DNA of 64,000 bases, taken from Marsupella aquatica (taxonomy: Eukaryota > Marchantiophyta). Made by a program: the position numbers and the translations under genes. Location: positions 8,122,001 to 8,186,000 of the forward strand of contig OZ316892.1 of the NCBI GenBank assembly GCA_973895155.1. Reading direction: 5' to 3'. Positions 1 to 13,600 of this stretch are shown one piece after another (position 1 is the stretch's first letter; every line of letters starts with the position of its first letter). The notes beneath the pieces are model-generated. The model made no database searches, was not told where the DNA came from, and saw only the letters and a program-made list of their open reading frames with translations.

Positions 1-2440
1 TCCCCATATCGAAAGCTCAGATCCCTATGCGTTGCAAAGCGGTGGTCTTCTTGTTTGTTTATAGTGTGTCACGTTAAGCAAACGTATTCACACGTAACTA
101 AAATTATATAAAAGAATTCAAATCTGTTATTGCCTTTTCAGAGAGCTTAACCCACTTGTAAACTATATTTTTTCTATAATTCGAAGATTTAGGTTCTTCC
201 TTTGTATTTGGTGTATGTCTATATCAGGATCTCTCTGGTGAATTTTTAAAATCTCCTCCATGGTTTAAGTTTAACACCTCAGCCTCGTGAAAGGGTATTA
301 ATGTACTCTAATTCATCCCCTGCCACCCCAACCCAGAAAACAAAGCACATTGGGCTGAAGTTGTTTGCAAGGGCAGAGCAAATCAGTATAGGAAAACTGC
401 CACAAAATGCAGAATGTTTTAAGGTTTAAGTTTGCGAAGTCCTCAATAGAAGGAGAGGAAGGTTTTTAAGTACTGATAGTTTTTTCCTAGCTCAAACTGC
501 TAAACGCCTAGCTCAAAGTAAAAGACAGCTCAAAGTGCCAAACACATTATCATTCTTGTATTCACTTTGACAAGCTAAATGTCATTCTTGCTCGTGTTGA
601 TCTAGACATTTGTCTGTTAAGGTCACTCCCTACAAATTTCTACTTGCACTGCCACACCTCTGAATGCTGCAATTTGACATACCCATTGTCGTTACTGTTC
701 AGAGTGTAACTAATATGGGTCTCTGGACGAAGACTATGAGGCTCATTAGCTATGGCGAAACGAACATGACGACCTGGCCAGTTCGCGCATCTTGGTCAAA
801 GGGTGAAGATGGCGGCATTCGTTGGTACGTCTTCCGTTTTTCGTTTGCGTTCTCTTTCCATTTCTCTTATGTTTTTTGTGGGCCAATGGTAGTACTCCTC
901 TTACCCCAAGACACTACGCAAAGGTGATGATTCATGATGCTGGCTGAAAGAAAATATCTCCAAGCAACTGGGGATTGCTGTAGAAGGACTGCCTAGCTAG
1001 TCATGTTGACGTGGTGAATTGAAAAGCTGAAATTTGGATTTCAGGCTTCAACAAGCCACTTTTTGGATGGCCCACAAAGTTCCATAGACTTAATGAGAAG
1101 TCCTGATGAACTGAACAAAGTGTGATGCCCATAGTGTTCAATGAATATGCCCTAATTCTGTGCCCCAGAGGCTAAATGCCTTGATTTCAAGATGCTTAAT
1201 CAGTCAGAATGATGTAGGCATGAGATCTGCCTCTCAGTCAAGAAATCTAATCATAATGACGACCAAAACGCTAACAACTACTGCAAATTCTGGCAAAAAG
1301 TGTCATGCGCAGGAATCATTTTTTTCCCCCTTTGATCCACGAAAGCCACTCAGACTTCGCAGGAATAGTTTAAGGTTCGTTCGAGGCCTCTATCTTTTCA
1401 TGCCAAGGGAAAAATTTCGAGTGCTCACGGTGGACACTCCACATGTTATACATCCAGTCCCATTTTATGCAAGTCATTGCATACAATTTATGTAATCGTG
1501 GATTTGAATATACACAATTTCATTTTTGTGCCTCGCCTATGATAAATCTACTCGTAAATGAAATGTGACAGAAGAATGTTGCCACAACTTAATGCTTCTA
1601 CATTCGGCTAATATGGTGAACATTACTTCAATTAATTTCAAGGAACAGCATCTTGGCTTGTCAATTGATTATTTTACTCGATTTTGGAGTCAATATACCC
1701 GGCGTCAATCATCCATCTCGAAGATACACAGTTCACACCTATAGTTTGCTTCTGGAAATGTGTTTTTGGAGAAAAAAGTGGATACCTTCGTACTGAGCTT
1801 GCTTGATCTCCAGATGGTACATAGCTTTCAATAGTGAAGGCGATTAGCATGTTTTCGTGTTCCAGCCTCGTAGTTTACCGTGTGATGACACTGGTCCCAA
1901 CATTGCATATGACTCAATTGGACTGCGAATTAGAAATTGGCTCACCATGAACTAGCTTATGGATGGATCTCAGCCCTACATGTTGAAAGTAAACTTAATC
2001 TTGGCAAGATAGATACTGCAACATAATCGAAGATTAATAGATGATGCGGAGATTATGCACAGATATAGAGAGGCCAGAGCTGTAACTAGGACGTTTTAGA
2101 AAGCTGATTATATGCACCATAAGCTTTCTCATGGATGGACCTAATTCCTCGGTGTTTACAACGCCGTAAATTTTGGTAATATATTGCACCAGTAAAGATG
2201 AAGACATTCGAAGGGGAATTTAGTAGATATAGATCTTTTCGTAGGTGCAGAGACTAGTACAAGATAGAGCGCTACATATTTAAGAGATTGTTCAACGCTG
2301 TCACTTTATTGTTCAAAATGAGGTTATTCTCATTGTATTGTACAGTGTTGAAATCATGAGAAAAACAAACATGAAATTGTTATCAACCAATTGATCTTCG
2401 CTCGATATACCATACATCACAGACAGCGTTTCGCCAGACC
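1..2440. other. No recognisable gene
   Basis: AT-leaning sequence with only short open frames (up to about 110 codons) that show no family motif and no run of consistent splice sites. I see no RNA gene or repeat here. Confidence 0.5.
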
Positions 2441-2449
2441 AGACTTGAT

Positions 2450-3950
2450 GACAGGAGATTCTGAGACAACAGAGGTCACAAGTAAAATTGTGAAGGACTG
2501 AGGATCAATGATTCCACAAGCCAACACTGGACACACCCGGGTTATTCAGAAGCTGAGGATTCGTGAGACCATCAAGGCGGATATGGGTGACACCTGCGTG
2601 TTTCAAAAGCAGACGATCAATAATGCCTCCAAAGTAACCTAAGTCATATCTTATTTATTTACGATCTGAGGATACATGATTGTCTTTAGCAAAATGACGG
2701 TTACATCGGGTTTGCTCAACAGCTGAGGACGGATGATTCCTATAAGAAAATTATCTGTCATATCTAGTTCCACCTTGGCTTAGGGCTAATGATTCTCCCG
2801 GGCAAGCATTCGTCATATATCTATACCTCCACAAGGGCTGGTGGCTAATAACTAGTTCACATCCGGTCCTCAACAATGGTTGGTGATTGAAAGACAGCTC
2901 ATTTAGTCATCCGAATTGGCAGAGAACAAAATAATTCCTCTGAGCAAGTGTCTATCACTTTTTTCAGGAGGAGCTGGACAGTAACTGTTTGCTCCAACAG
3001 GAAAAAGGAAAAATGATTCCCTTGGCAATCATCCTTTCCTTCTAATCTTCAACACTAACACTTCTCGGTTACTCCAGGTAAAAGTCCATCACATCTTGTC
3101 CTCCATATGCGCTCGGGGACAAAGAACTCCTATCAGGAAAACTACAGACAATTACTGTCCGCATAGGAGTCGATCGATTTCTTCATTGCCAACAATCATC
3201 GTAGTTTGTCTTCCACATTGGCAGAGGACAAAAGGATTCATCTCAGCAAACACCCAACAACTACAGACTTCCAGAGTAGCTGCCCAATTCCCCCCTTGCG
3301 AGAAAAATCATACTGGACTTCCACACGAGCATAGTATATAATTTTTTCCTCCTGCAAATACCCATGATTTTGTTGTTCCTTAAGAGAACTTAGGACAACC
3401 GGTTCCTTCGAGCCAGAATCCTGATCCCATCAAGTCTTTCACATGGGCTACTGAAACAGGTCCGATAATACATCTGAGGAAATTTCGACCACATCTTGAT
3501 TCTTCCATAAGAGCTGAGTACGAATTATTCCTCTCAACATCCATCCATCCATCCCCTCTGAATCTCAATTCTAAGGAGAAGCTGAGGACGAATCATTCCA
3601 GACTTCATGCAGTATGACTCCAAGGAAGGATTCTACCATGAAAGGCTTCCAATCAAACTTGACAGCACATCCGCCATTGATTCTGAGCTGGGTTAGCTGA
3701 GGACAAATGATTCCCACCCACAACTGAACCTTCCATAGCATATGACAAATGATTCCATTGAGCAGGCGACACTCAACCACATCCACGCTCCCCAAATTGA
3801 ATCCACGAATGACAAGTGCCTGCTTTGGTGGGCACTCTCTGAAACTTATCGTCATTCAAAGAGATTCTCTCTAAATTGAAATTTCATCCACTTTTTCCAA
3901 CTCAATTGACAAATGATTCCGTGGGTGTGGTCCTGAAAATCAGAAATCAA
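2450..3950. repeat. Degenerate repeat field, core CTGAGGACAAATGATTCC
   Basis: A core close to CTGAGGACAAATGATTCC recurs at irregular spacing, often 40-75 bp or multiples. Examples lie near 2498, 2551, 2665, 2722, 2783, 2930, 3010, 3228, 3512, 3582, 3697, 3740 and 3906. Between cores, weaker shared words recur, such as TCTTCCACA before the core and CTCTGAGCAAG after it. Copies are strongly diverged, so this looks like an old minisatellite. Short minus-strand frames cross it (for example 3571-3855) but I recognise no protein family. Some units are arguable. Confidence 0.5.
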
Positions 3951-4357
3951 GGCTGCATATGAAGCAGGTTTTCGTTCTATCGTTTGAGAATCATGACATC
4001 ACATTGATCTTCAGGATGATGAAATCACTTTGATTCCTCTGACCAGGGAGGAGGCCCTCTCGGTGTTCGAATCTCGCGTCCTCTCCTTTTGGCACTGGGA
4101 CCCTTCAATTTTTTCTTGCATCTCGAGTGTTTTTGACAGGACGTTGGTCCAAACTGGACTGTTCCCTGTTTTATGGACCTGGATGTTTTACGTGAATGAG
4201 GTGGATTTTCATAAGACATCGCAGTGATCTCCTGTAGCACGGTATTTTTGGAGCCAAAATGATTCGTTTTTAGTACCTATGATGATTGCGTGATGATAGG
4301 CGATTCCCCAAAGTAGAACTCATCATTGCTTGATGATGAGTGTTCGTCCCCCTCGGA

Positions 4358-4427
4358 AATTTAGCAGAATAAAACTCTCATTTAGAACCAACTAATTTAG
4401 CAGAATAAAACTCTCATTTAGAACCAT
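4358..4427. repeat. 36-bp tandem duplication
   Basis: The unit beginning AATTTAGCAGAATAAAACTC occurs at 4358 and again at 4394, nearly identical. The second copy directly abuts the SINE that follows and contains the word that reappears at the far side of that SINE. Confidence 0.85.
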
Positions 4428-4771
4428 CTGGCTTTGGTAGTCAGTTGGCCAGAGAATGAGCCTAGAACCGAGAGGTTGGTAGTCAGTTGGCCAGAGGATG
4501 AGCCTAGAACCAAGAGGTCCCAGGTTCAATCCTCCCACCACACGCAAGGGGTGTGGAGGATGTGTGTGGGTGGGGTGTAGTGGTGGGAGTATTGATTATC
4601 CCCTCAACCCCTAGCTGGCTGTTTTGGGGTTCTGGTTTAATCTTCTCTCTTTCCTGGTCTGGTCCCTGTAGGATCCCTGGATATCGTCCCCTTGTGGTTA
4701 CCCTACATAGAAATGCATGTTCCAAAGCAGGACGTCTATGGGCCTGCTTTCAGTTTTCAAGGCAAACAAAA
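4421..4771 (+). mobile_element. tRNA-derived SINE with likely target-site duplication
   Basis: The 5' part resembles a tRNA: an A-box-like GGTAGTCAGTTGGCCAGAG (at 4436 and again at 4478, so the head is duplicated with a 42-bp period) and a B-box-like AGGTTCAATCC near 4512. A non-tRNA body follows, with GTGTGGAGGATGTGTGTGGG, a TAGTGGTGGGA segment, a TTTTGGGGTTCTGGTTTAA segment and CCCTACATAGAAATGCATG. The body ends in an A-rich stretch (4764-4775). The 14-bp word AAAACTCTCATTTA lies at 4407-4420 and 4772-4785, directly flanking the element, as expected for target-primed insertion. The body is shared with the cluster at 38.46-39.10 kb, which supports a dispersed family. Confidence 0.75.
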
Positions 4772-4789
4772 AAAACTCTCATTTACACT

Positions 4790-7700
4790 TCATCACATGT
4801 GTTTTTATTTTGGGGTGGTGTTCTTGACTGGTGATGCTCCAATCTTGTCTTTTTACAGCATTAGTTTGTGCATTAGGGGACATGGTCATTGCAGATCCCA
4901 CTGGTGAGAGCCTTGTTGTGATAGCTGCCCACATAACGGGTAGCCAAGTTAGGACAGCTCAAGTAGGAGGCATATGCTGCTCATTATCATGGTGATTTAT
5001 TTTACCCACTTGCTTTGAAGGACTTTGGGCTTTGACTGTTTCCTCCATGCATGCAAGGTCTTTTTTGTAAGGAGGAGACATTGTTCCCATAGTTTCTGTC
5101 TTCATTGCCCTCTTTAGATAGTAAGCGTTTGTTGCACTTCAGAGTGCTCAGGCATTCACTGTTTTGTGGAGGCCGGGGGTTGTTGGTTTTAGGGTTTCCC
5201 AGACAAATTCCTCTTCATGGCCCTCCAATCCAGTTCACCCCAGCTCTTTACAGGTCGCTCATCTCACCTGTGGTTTACTGCTGTACCCCACAGGTGAGAT
5301 AGTTGAATTTGAGTGCTAGCTTCTTTGATTGTAGCTTTGGACTCACTGGCAATATGATTCACTGTTAACAACTACTCCATACTATATGTATGATTGAGGT
5401 GGCTACTCTAAATAAATCAACTAGGACAACTCAACAATCTAGATATCTAGCCAAACATGTTGCCCTTATGGGGTCTCAAAGTGCCAAAGTTCACATTTGT
5501 AAACTAGTGAAGTAAGTGTTCCACAAATTGTTGTTCTTAACAGACAAACACAAGACATGGCAGTAAGGAAGTTTCATAGGCTGAGCGCAAAAAATTAATC
5601 AGACAAATGCACCATGATGAGAATGGGTAGGATCAGCTGTCATGATCAGAACCTGTTTGCCTTAGTTATCACATGTCACCCCAAGAATCTGTTTGGTGTA
5701 TTGCTCGAGCATTGAGATGCCCATTAGACTATCTGTTTTGTAGACTGATAACACAAAGGTTGGTATCGAAACGTGTCTCGAGATTTCCTAAGATAAATCC
5801 AAACATTCCTAAACACCCTTACAAACATCAATTCAAGAGATAGAAACAGAATATTATCGCGCAAACCAAACACCCACATATTGCTATACCCCATACCCTC
5901 AAAGGATATGATCATGTGAATTGATTAGATTCGTTCTGTGTGTCCTCTACACATTGGTCATGACTTTTGAAAGATTCTAAACTTAGTGCATCCACTGCCG
6001 TCTAAATCAGTGGGCCAACTGGGGAGATACCAAAATATTCTTTTATCGTATCAAAACTTGTCACTGCATTCCAAATTGGATAAAAAGAAGCACCGTACAT
6101 AAATTTAATATTAAGGTGACCACATATATATTTTAATGCTACTGAAATCTAATCCAAACAAACTCACTCTAGAAAAAAATGTGTTCTTTCTAGAGGGAGT
6201 TAAGGCAGGACACACTGGTAGATTTGTTTTTAACCATCTAACTTCTGATTACAAGTGAGCTCTGACTTGTTTAAGTTTATGTAAAGCCTGCTGCAAGGTT
6301 CATGTCCGTGTTTCGTGGGCCCAAATGCCTGATCTGGTGGTTTGGTGTTCAGGCTCGATTTCCCTCAGTTCACAAACAATAACAAAAGGGCTGGTATCCA
6401 TAGAGATTTTTCACCTCCAACTGTCTCCACCCTCAACAGCTCAGTCCTCACCCCCAAAATCTGGTTGCACGATAAAAACGCCAGGCCACGTCACAGGCAG
6501 ACTAGATTGTGTGGCCCCCAAGCCCTTGTCAATAATTGTTTTCATCTCCTTGGCACCAAATCTTTGTGGTGGACCCTCAAGAGTCAGGATCTATGCATGA
6601 CCCTTCCTTTTTGGAAAACAACTTCCCCAGCCAAACATTCTCACTCACACGGACGACTTGCCTCATACGGTTGTGTACGTGCCGTGGGCTGGCCATGCTT
6701 CTTCAACTAGTTGACCCCAAGAGCCTTCCTTCTCAGCGTGGCCTAATGGGATTGCTTGGGCCAGACTTGATTGTTTTGAGGTTGATGCAAAATCTGTTGT
6801 GGACCCCTAAGTTGCATGGAGATTCTTCCTATTTTGGATGGGAATAACATGGAGCTTTTCTGAACAGTCTCCTGTTATAAGCCACCAAAGATTCTCGCAC
6901 ACAAACACTGGTTGCCTTATAGGTGGAGAGCAATAATTTATTATCTAATTGAGCCACGCTTCCTGCCCATCTTGGCTCACTGGCCAACAATGAGGTGGGG
7001 TGGAGAGGTGTACCCGTGAATTCTTTCTTTATCAGTTTGACTCTGCCAAGTCTCACCTCCTTGGCTAGCACTCCACCCCTAAGGGTACCCTGAAAGGTGC
7101 CAAGGGAATCCAACGAATGGAGACATATGGTGGAGAGGGCCACAGTCAATCAGCATATGGCAACACTATCATGCACAACACTATGCCATGTCACTACCCA
7201 AATCCAACGGCAGTCATGTAGTAGTACAAGTACCTCTTTTTGCACTCTTCTTAGAATATTTGTTGGCATATGCTCCATCAATGAGGTTGCCATACTAAAT
7301 ATTTAATGATGGCAATGAGGGGGGGGGGGATACAGAACAAAAGGCCAAAGACCAACAAGAAGGGCCAAGACAGGCCCAGCAATAGAATGGAACCATTGCA
7401 AACCAGAGTAAACTAACCTGCCTATGGGCTATAAAGTTATTGAAATGACTCTCATATCAAGCTGCCAAAGAAAATAATGTGTCACACATGGAGACAAGAT
7501 CCAAAGGCAAAATAACGGGGAGAAAGCAAGGGGAAAAGCTCCAGAAGACCAAAGAGCCAAAAACCCCAAGAGTCTCACACAACCTCAAAGGAACATAGGC
7601 CCTATTCAATAGTAAACTGAAAAGCTTGGTGAAGCTCAGGAGGATTACTGAGAGGAATTTGTCTAGGGGCCCTAAAAGCAAAAAGGAACTTCATTCAAAA

Positions 7701-10680
7701 ATTAGGAGGTACTTGACTCAAATAAGTATAGTGTTTATCATCTTTAAACCATCTTGTACTCTTAAAATGAGTAGACCGCCCCATAGATTGCTTTTAGTAT
7801 TCCAAGAATATTTTGAAATTTTTTTCTTTAAAAAAAATTAAGTAGAAATTTGTGTTAAGGCTCATCCTTGGCCCCCAGGACACAACACTCCCCTCATGTA
7901 TGTTTCTGGAGACCCCATAGAAAGTGAACCATCAGTCTCAACATTTGAACCCAAGACATACCAGGTCTCCACACAAGTGAACTACCACAGGCATGCCTTT
8001 CTGGGCAGTACTCCAGGAATTTATTTGTTTAGATCACTGTATTCAAAATTTATGTAAATTAAAAAAACATAATTCTAAATTTACAGTCACAAGCTTATGG
8101 GATTTTAATTGAATTCTAAATGGAAACCTCATGTAATGCCATTGGCTTAGGGGAAGGAACACCTCAATTCTATATCTAATGGGATGGAAATTAAGCGTGA
8201 CGCCAAGAGTCATTTGTTGCCCATGATCAAAGTTATCCTTCAAATTTGATGTTAATAGTCCCATATTTTAATGAAATCTTAAATGACTCCCCTGCCTCCC
8301 TACCACTCACCCACAGTTACTCCCCTCTCCACCTGACAAACTCTCAACAATGCACCCTTACTATTTGCTCCCACCCTGACCAGCCTCCCTACCCTCTTCC
8401 CCAATCATGACCCACTCCTCCCCAAACTGCCCCAACCTGGGCAGTATGCTCTGATCCCCTGACTCAGTCATGTATGGTTGTTCGCACTTTGTCTTTCTCA
8501 ACCCAAATGCCCTCCTTCTCCCCTACCTACCTTGAGTTTGGCCAATTTCCTTCCACCACTTGCTCAACGTGGGTTTATTGCCTACACAGATCCTGTTGGC
8601 AGATCTAATGTCCAAGAATTTGTGATAAATCTGACTACCACTATCATATTCTATGCAAACCACCTACAAATGTGTTAAACTGCCCTCTCTCTACCATTTT
8701 GGGTATTGTAGTATAGATAGATAGATGGATAGATTCCTGACAAACTCAATACTGTCACGAATGAATGAAAAACTTTGTGATAAGTTGAGGTGCAGATTCA
8801 CAAGAGTAGTTTTACACAATTAAATTAGCTGATATGAGCCTAAATGCCCAAGCATTACTCACATATAGATGGTGAATTCAGTCATGCCTATTTCTAATTC
8901 CACCTCCAACCATACTTGTGCCCTCACAGTCATGTGTCTAGAGGCTTCACTCTCATGCACCTATCATGAGTAAAGCTCGGGTAGCATTGGTTACAGCTGC
9001 ATGTCAGTCTCATGGCATAAATCTCTTTCCTTGCTTTCTCCCCTTTCACTACCCTAAAATGAGTAGCCACCACCAATGTCAGGCCCAAAGCCCATGCTCC
9101 TTCAATCACAATTTTTCGCAATTCTATTTTTCACAATATCGCAATCCTATATTTCACAATTCTGGATTCGCACATAAAGTTACAGGAAATTTATTAAGGT
9201 TATTGATTAGTTATTGAGTCTTTTCCTTAGGATAGCCCAAAGAATGGCTTCTGTAACTTTAGGGGAATTCCCATAACTCTTGAGCTATGGAAAGACAATA
9301 TCCTGGTATCTCCAGGCTTTGAGACCCCCTATTAATAATTGAAATTTCCTAGAAATACATGATTGGACACGATGTGAAATGAGTACTAAAGGTTACTCCT
9401 TTAAGCAAGAGCTTGAGTACTGCAGGTTGCCCTGAGTACCTGATACAAGAGCTTGTGGCGTAAAGTACCCAACAGACCTTACTATGCTTGGCCTATGTTA
9501 TTTAGATGTGCTTGACGATGTACACAATATTTAGTTTACCTCGTACCAGCATCTGAGGTTTAGGCCTTTGCATTGCCCAGGCAAACTGAGTACGTCCCTC
9601 AAGTCCATATCGACAAATTCATTTGGGCCATGCATAAGCTTCAGAGATGGAGCACGGCTACTGTGTCCTCATTGACCATAGTAAGCCTTCGGTTGGGAAA
9701 ATCAAACACCAAGAAAGCAATGAATCCGCTTTGATACAGAGTCCAAATTACTCATACCCTTCCGCCCCTGCCAGAGTCTGTAGTCATCAACTCCAAATAG
9801 ATAGATCGCCCCTGCATGTAGGGTCATGCTTCGGCAGCAGTCAACCATGAGATCCCATGACTCGGAAAAGTCAGCAGTAACCATGGCGTAGTGAGGCCTT
9901 GCACAAGTCCTGTTCGAGCTCTCTAAACTATAAGTAGGATTTCGAGGTCATAGCTGCAGGGCGTGCATTTCCGTGTCCAAGTCGTGATTACTGATTTGCA
10001 CGACCTTGTTTTAAATCATCTCAGTATTTGGAAGATTATGTGGTTTCACCAACACCGGGGCAAGCTCGGAAATGCGAAGCCTCTGCTGGGTCTTAGGAGG
10101 AGAAATCTTGTTTAGGCTCCTTGTGGAACGGTGGAGAAAGTTCAATGCCGAGTCTTGCTCCCATAAGAAGATACAACTCAAAGCTCTTTTCAACTTCTGA
10201 TTCTGATTCTACGGTAAAAGAAATAATGGCCATCTGCAAGATCCAACAGTACCAGGAACCCATCACATACATTTTTCTAGGGATTTCCTCTCAGCTTCAT
10301 GTAAAAAATATGCCGAAGCAACTTCAAAGTACGGGAGCATTGATTTCGGTGTTCTGAATCAGGGCTGATCTGTTGGAACCTGCCACTCCGCCTGCTTTGT
10401 ACAAATATCATCTGACAAGTTGCAAATTAATCGAATGTCGACGTCCACCTCCGCGACATGAAAGAAGACTGCTGTATTGCTGTCTTGAAAAATGTGCTTA
10501 CTCTCCAGAACAGGGTCGACAACGAACATTAAACAGCATTTGCTGTCCAAATCCAGCCCGACAAATTTCTCGGACATCTGAAAGCATTGACCCATTCAAA
10601 ATTCTAACTAACTAAAATAGACTCAGGCAACTCACTTCACAACATATTTGGAGGGCATGCCGATGACAAGGAAAAAACGC
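4790..10680. other. No recognisable gene
   Basis: Long stretch without supported genes. It holds an 11-G run at about 7319-7329 and a short GATA-type microsatellite near 8714-8733. Open frames up to about 120 codons (6342-6710, 6829-7149) lack motifs and splice support. The last few hundred bases (about 10360-10685) may be 3' UTR of the uS15 gene, which ends at 10686 on the minus strand. Confidence 0.45.
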
Positions 10681-10685
10681 AAATG

Positions 10686-13600
10686 TCAACGTTTTGGTTG
10701 ATCCATCACATTGTCTCTTAGGCCTAGCTTCGTAATTACTTCACAGTAAGCATCCCAATCCTTCCGACGTAGGTACTTGAGTATTTTCCTCCGTCGTTGC
10801 ACCATGGCTTCAAGCCCCTTACGTGAATGATAGTCCTGTGCACAAGAAAACTGGTCAGTTATGGAGACCTTGTTGTGCACTTTCATGCCAAGAAGGATGT
10901 CCCAAAAGTCCCAATAAGGTGCAACATTCACTGTTCAGTTTCCATACTTACTACAGTACAACAGTTCAGATTTGTACCTTTCTGTGTGTCTCCATATGCT
11001 TAGTCATGTACTTGATCTTTGTCGTGAGGAGTGCAACTGCAAAATGCTCTCCCAATCAGTTTCCCCCTTGAATTTTCATTGAACAACGACATTTGCAGAT
11101 ATTGACATCAAATCCAGAATATCAAAAGCGTTGCTAAGATATCCACGACAACAATCACTGGGGACAACTTCATCAGGGGCATACTTTGTACTTGAGACGA
11201 GCCGCAGTCAGTCTTGTGTATTTGAAACTCATTTCGCACTTTGGTCAATGTGACCTTATGCTTCTCAGGTGATGCCAAATTTTCCCAGTGAAAATACTGC
11301 AAGGATTGACAAACGATGCCAGTGTTTGCTTCAGTTCTTCTGGCGCATGCGGCAAAATAATTCACCTTAGTCTACTTGAAGGTAGACACGGGAGTGTGGT
11401 ACGAAGGTGTACATTAGACTTTACCTTCCTCAGAAGTTCATTCTTTGGCGGCAAAAACGTGAAATTTGATGCTTGATTGTTGTCGCCCATTTTGCTCATT
11501 AAAGCAAGCCTTTGCACTGCCAAAACCACCACCTAGTCAAAGACAAGAACACCAGAAATGGAGGAGATTTACCCAGCTGAAGCAAACACATCACTCAATA
11601 CCATTCATCCAATACCATTCATCCAATAGTTTATCAATTCAATCAGTCCGAATGTGCTTTGTAAATGACACAAAGAAACCTACTTGATACTTCTAATCGC
11701 TCACGCTCTGAAGCTGGCGTTTCTTTGTTCAAACTAAACCATGGAGCACCTGCACATTGAAGAGCAGAAAATCAGTGTCTCGAAAAATAAGATGTGCAAA
11801 GGAGGACATGAAATTAAATCTACAGATTCACAGTTCGATGCAAGCGATTTCACACCAAACTGCTAGTTCTCCGAGCAGAGCGAAATCTGTCACAAAGAGT
11901 TCTGGTCGACGAGAACACACTGCTAGTTATTTGAGAGGTTGAGGCGCCAATATTCAGTCTAAACTAGATCTTGCACTGATAAATGCTTTCCCTGTGGTAT
12001 TCTCAAATTATAAATACAAAACTACACTGTCAAGACACAAATGCCGCTATGGTAGACTGTACTCACAACGCCAAACACTACCTCTGGGCCACTGAAACCA
12101 GGGATCGCTCCAGTTCATCAGGGAGGACCAGTTCACTTTGGCAACTGAACAAAACTACATCTGGCTAAAGTAATTACATAAAGTAGGAACTAATAAGCCC
12201 CTCAATACAAAGCTTTCCAAGGAGACAACTTACTTGAAAGGTCAGGTAACTCCAGCTCTGTAGAGGATTTTTCTTTCGAAGATGCAAGCCAACGAGCCCC
12301 AGCTTCCTTACCTGTTGGGAAAAACAATGAAATCAAAGGCACATATTTAAAATAATAGGATAAGACATATTCCGTGCTGACTCATATATCCAGTAGCGTG
12401 CTTTCACGACCTGCACTGTTTGCAGAGGGACTTTGAACAAACAGGTATTCTGAGAGCTTCGCGGAGAAGCCACATTGAACGCAGAGGTGTTACTAAACCA
12501 CCCAAGGTCTACCTCTTCATGTTCAGATATCAAGCCAACCATTTGCCTTCAAAACGAATTAATAATCACTTCCTAAACTAGGAGAACCCCATCAAGGACT
12601 CCGCCCTCGGTCAGATCCCTTAAACTTAAACTGCCTGATCCCCAAACGAGAAATGAAACATAGGTCCGGAGTCTTCATTATTTTCCTGAATGAGACGTCA
12701 AACTTCAGAAGGATGTCCCCTCTCAGGGTTGGAAATCTCAAATTCAGACATAGAAAAGTCGATACGTAGACTCTGAGGTGGGAGTGCATTCACAATACAC
12801 TTATGAAGGAGTGAGAGCAAATTAAGATTAACCAAAGTCAGCATAGAATTTGGATGTTCAAAGAGGAAAAACAATAAAAGAGAACTGTCACATACTTGTG
12901 ATTTCTTGCCGCTCTTGTTCTGTTGAAGAGGCCTCTGGATCCTTGGGTAGAAACCATCTACTAATCGCCTCCTTATCTGCGATCACCATGGAGGTCAGAA
13001 GGAGGCTGTTAAAATACTGAAGAAGGAACAGGGTCAGTTTTTGACGGGACGCAAAGATCCTTGATTCGTTATCAGAAGATACATTTCCTTTGCGACGTCC
13101 TCTCCCACGCAGGGTGAACAGACGAGACACGCATTAAAGCAACGAGGAAAAACCACTCCAAGAACATTGCCTTGCTACTTTCAAGGACGCAAATGTTAAT
13201 CAAACAAAGAGACTGGCTCACTATTTCTGTCCACAAAACACTATCTTGAGCAGATGCCAGTAGATACCATACCCAAAGACTCCGGTTTTTCCTCTCCTAA
13301 TTGCACTTTCAATTCTGGAATGAACCACCTCTTGCTTCCACCTTCTCTGCCTGTAAGCAGGAAAGAATAAAACCGGATTATGAACATAAGATCCATATCC
13401 ATTACATACTTTGCCACACAGATTCTCTATCCTGTAGTAATCACAGTGATAGTCTAGACTATTCAAAATACATCCAGATCCAACATGTCTAGACTACTTT
13501 ACAACTCACACAGGACAGCATCATGCTAGTTAGTAGCTCTGCTTCCAGAAACGCTTGTGATTGCAACTTACTTGATGGATCTCGTAGCTCCTGCCCAGCT

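Noticed and set aside
2450-3950. CRISPR-like array
   Set aside because: Units are too diverged and unevenly spaced, and the surroundings are plant nuclear DNA.
4060-4085. tRNA-like GTTCGAATCTC
   Set aside because: A B-box-like word only; no acceptor stem, D arm or anticodon arm can be drawn around it.
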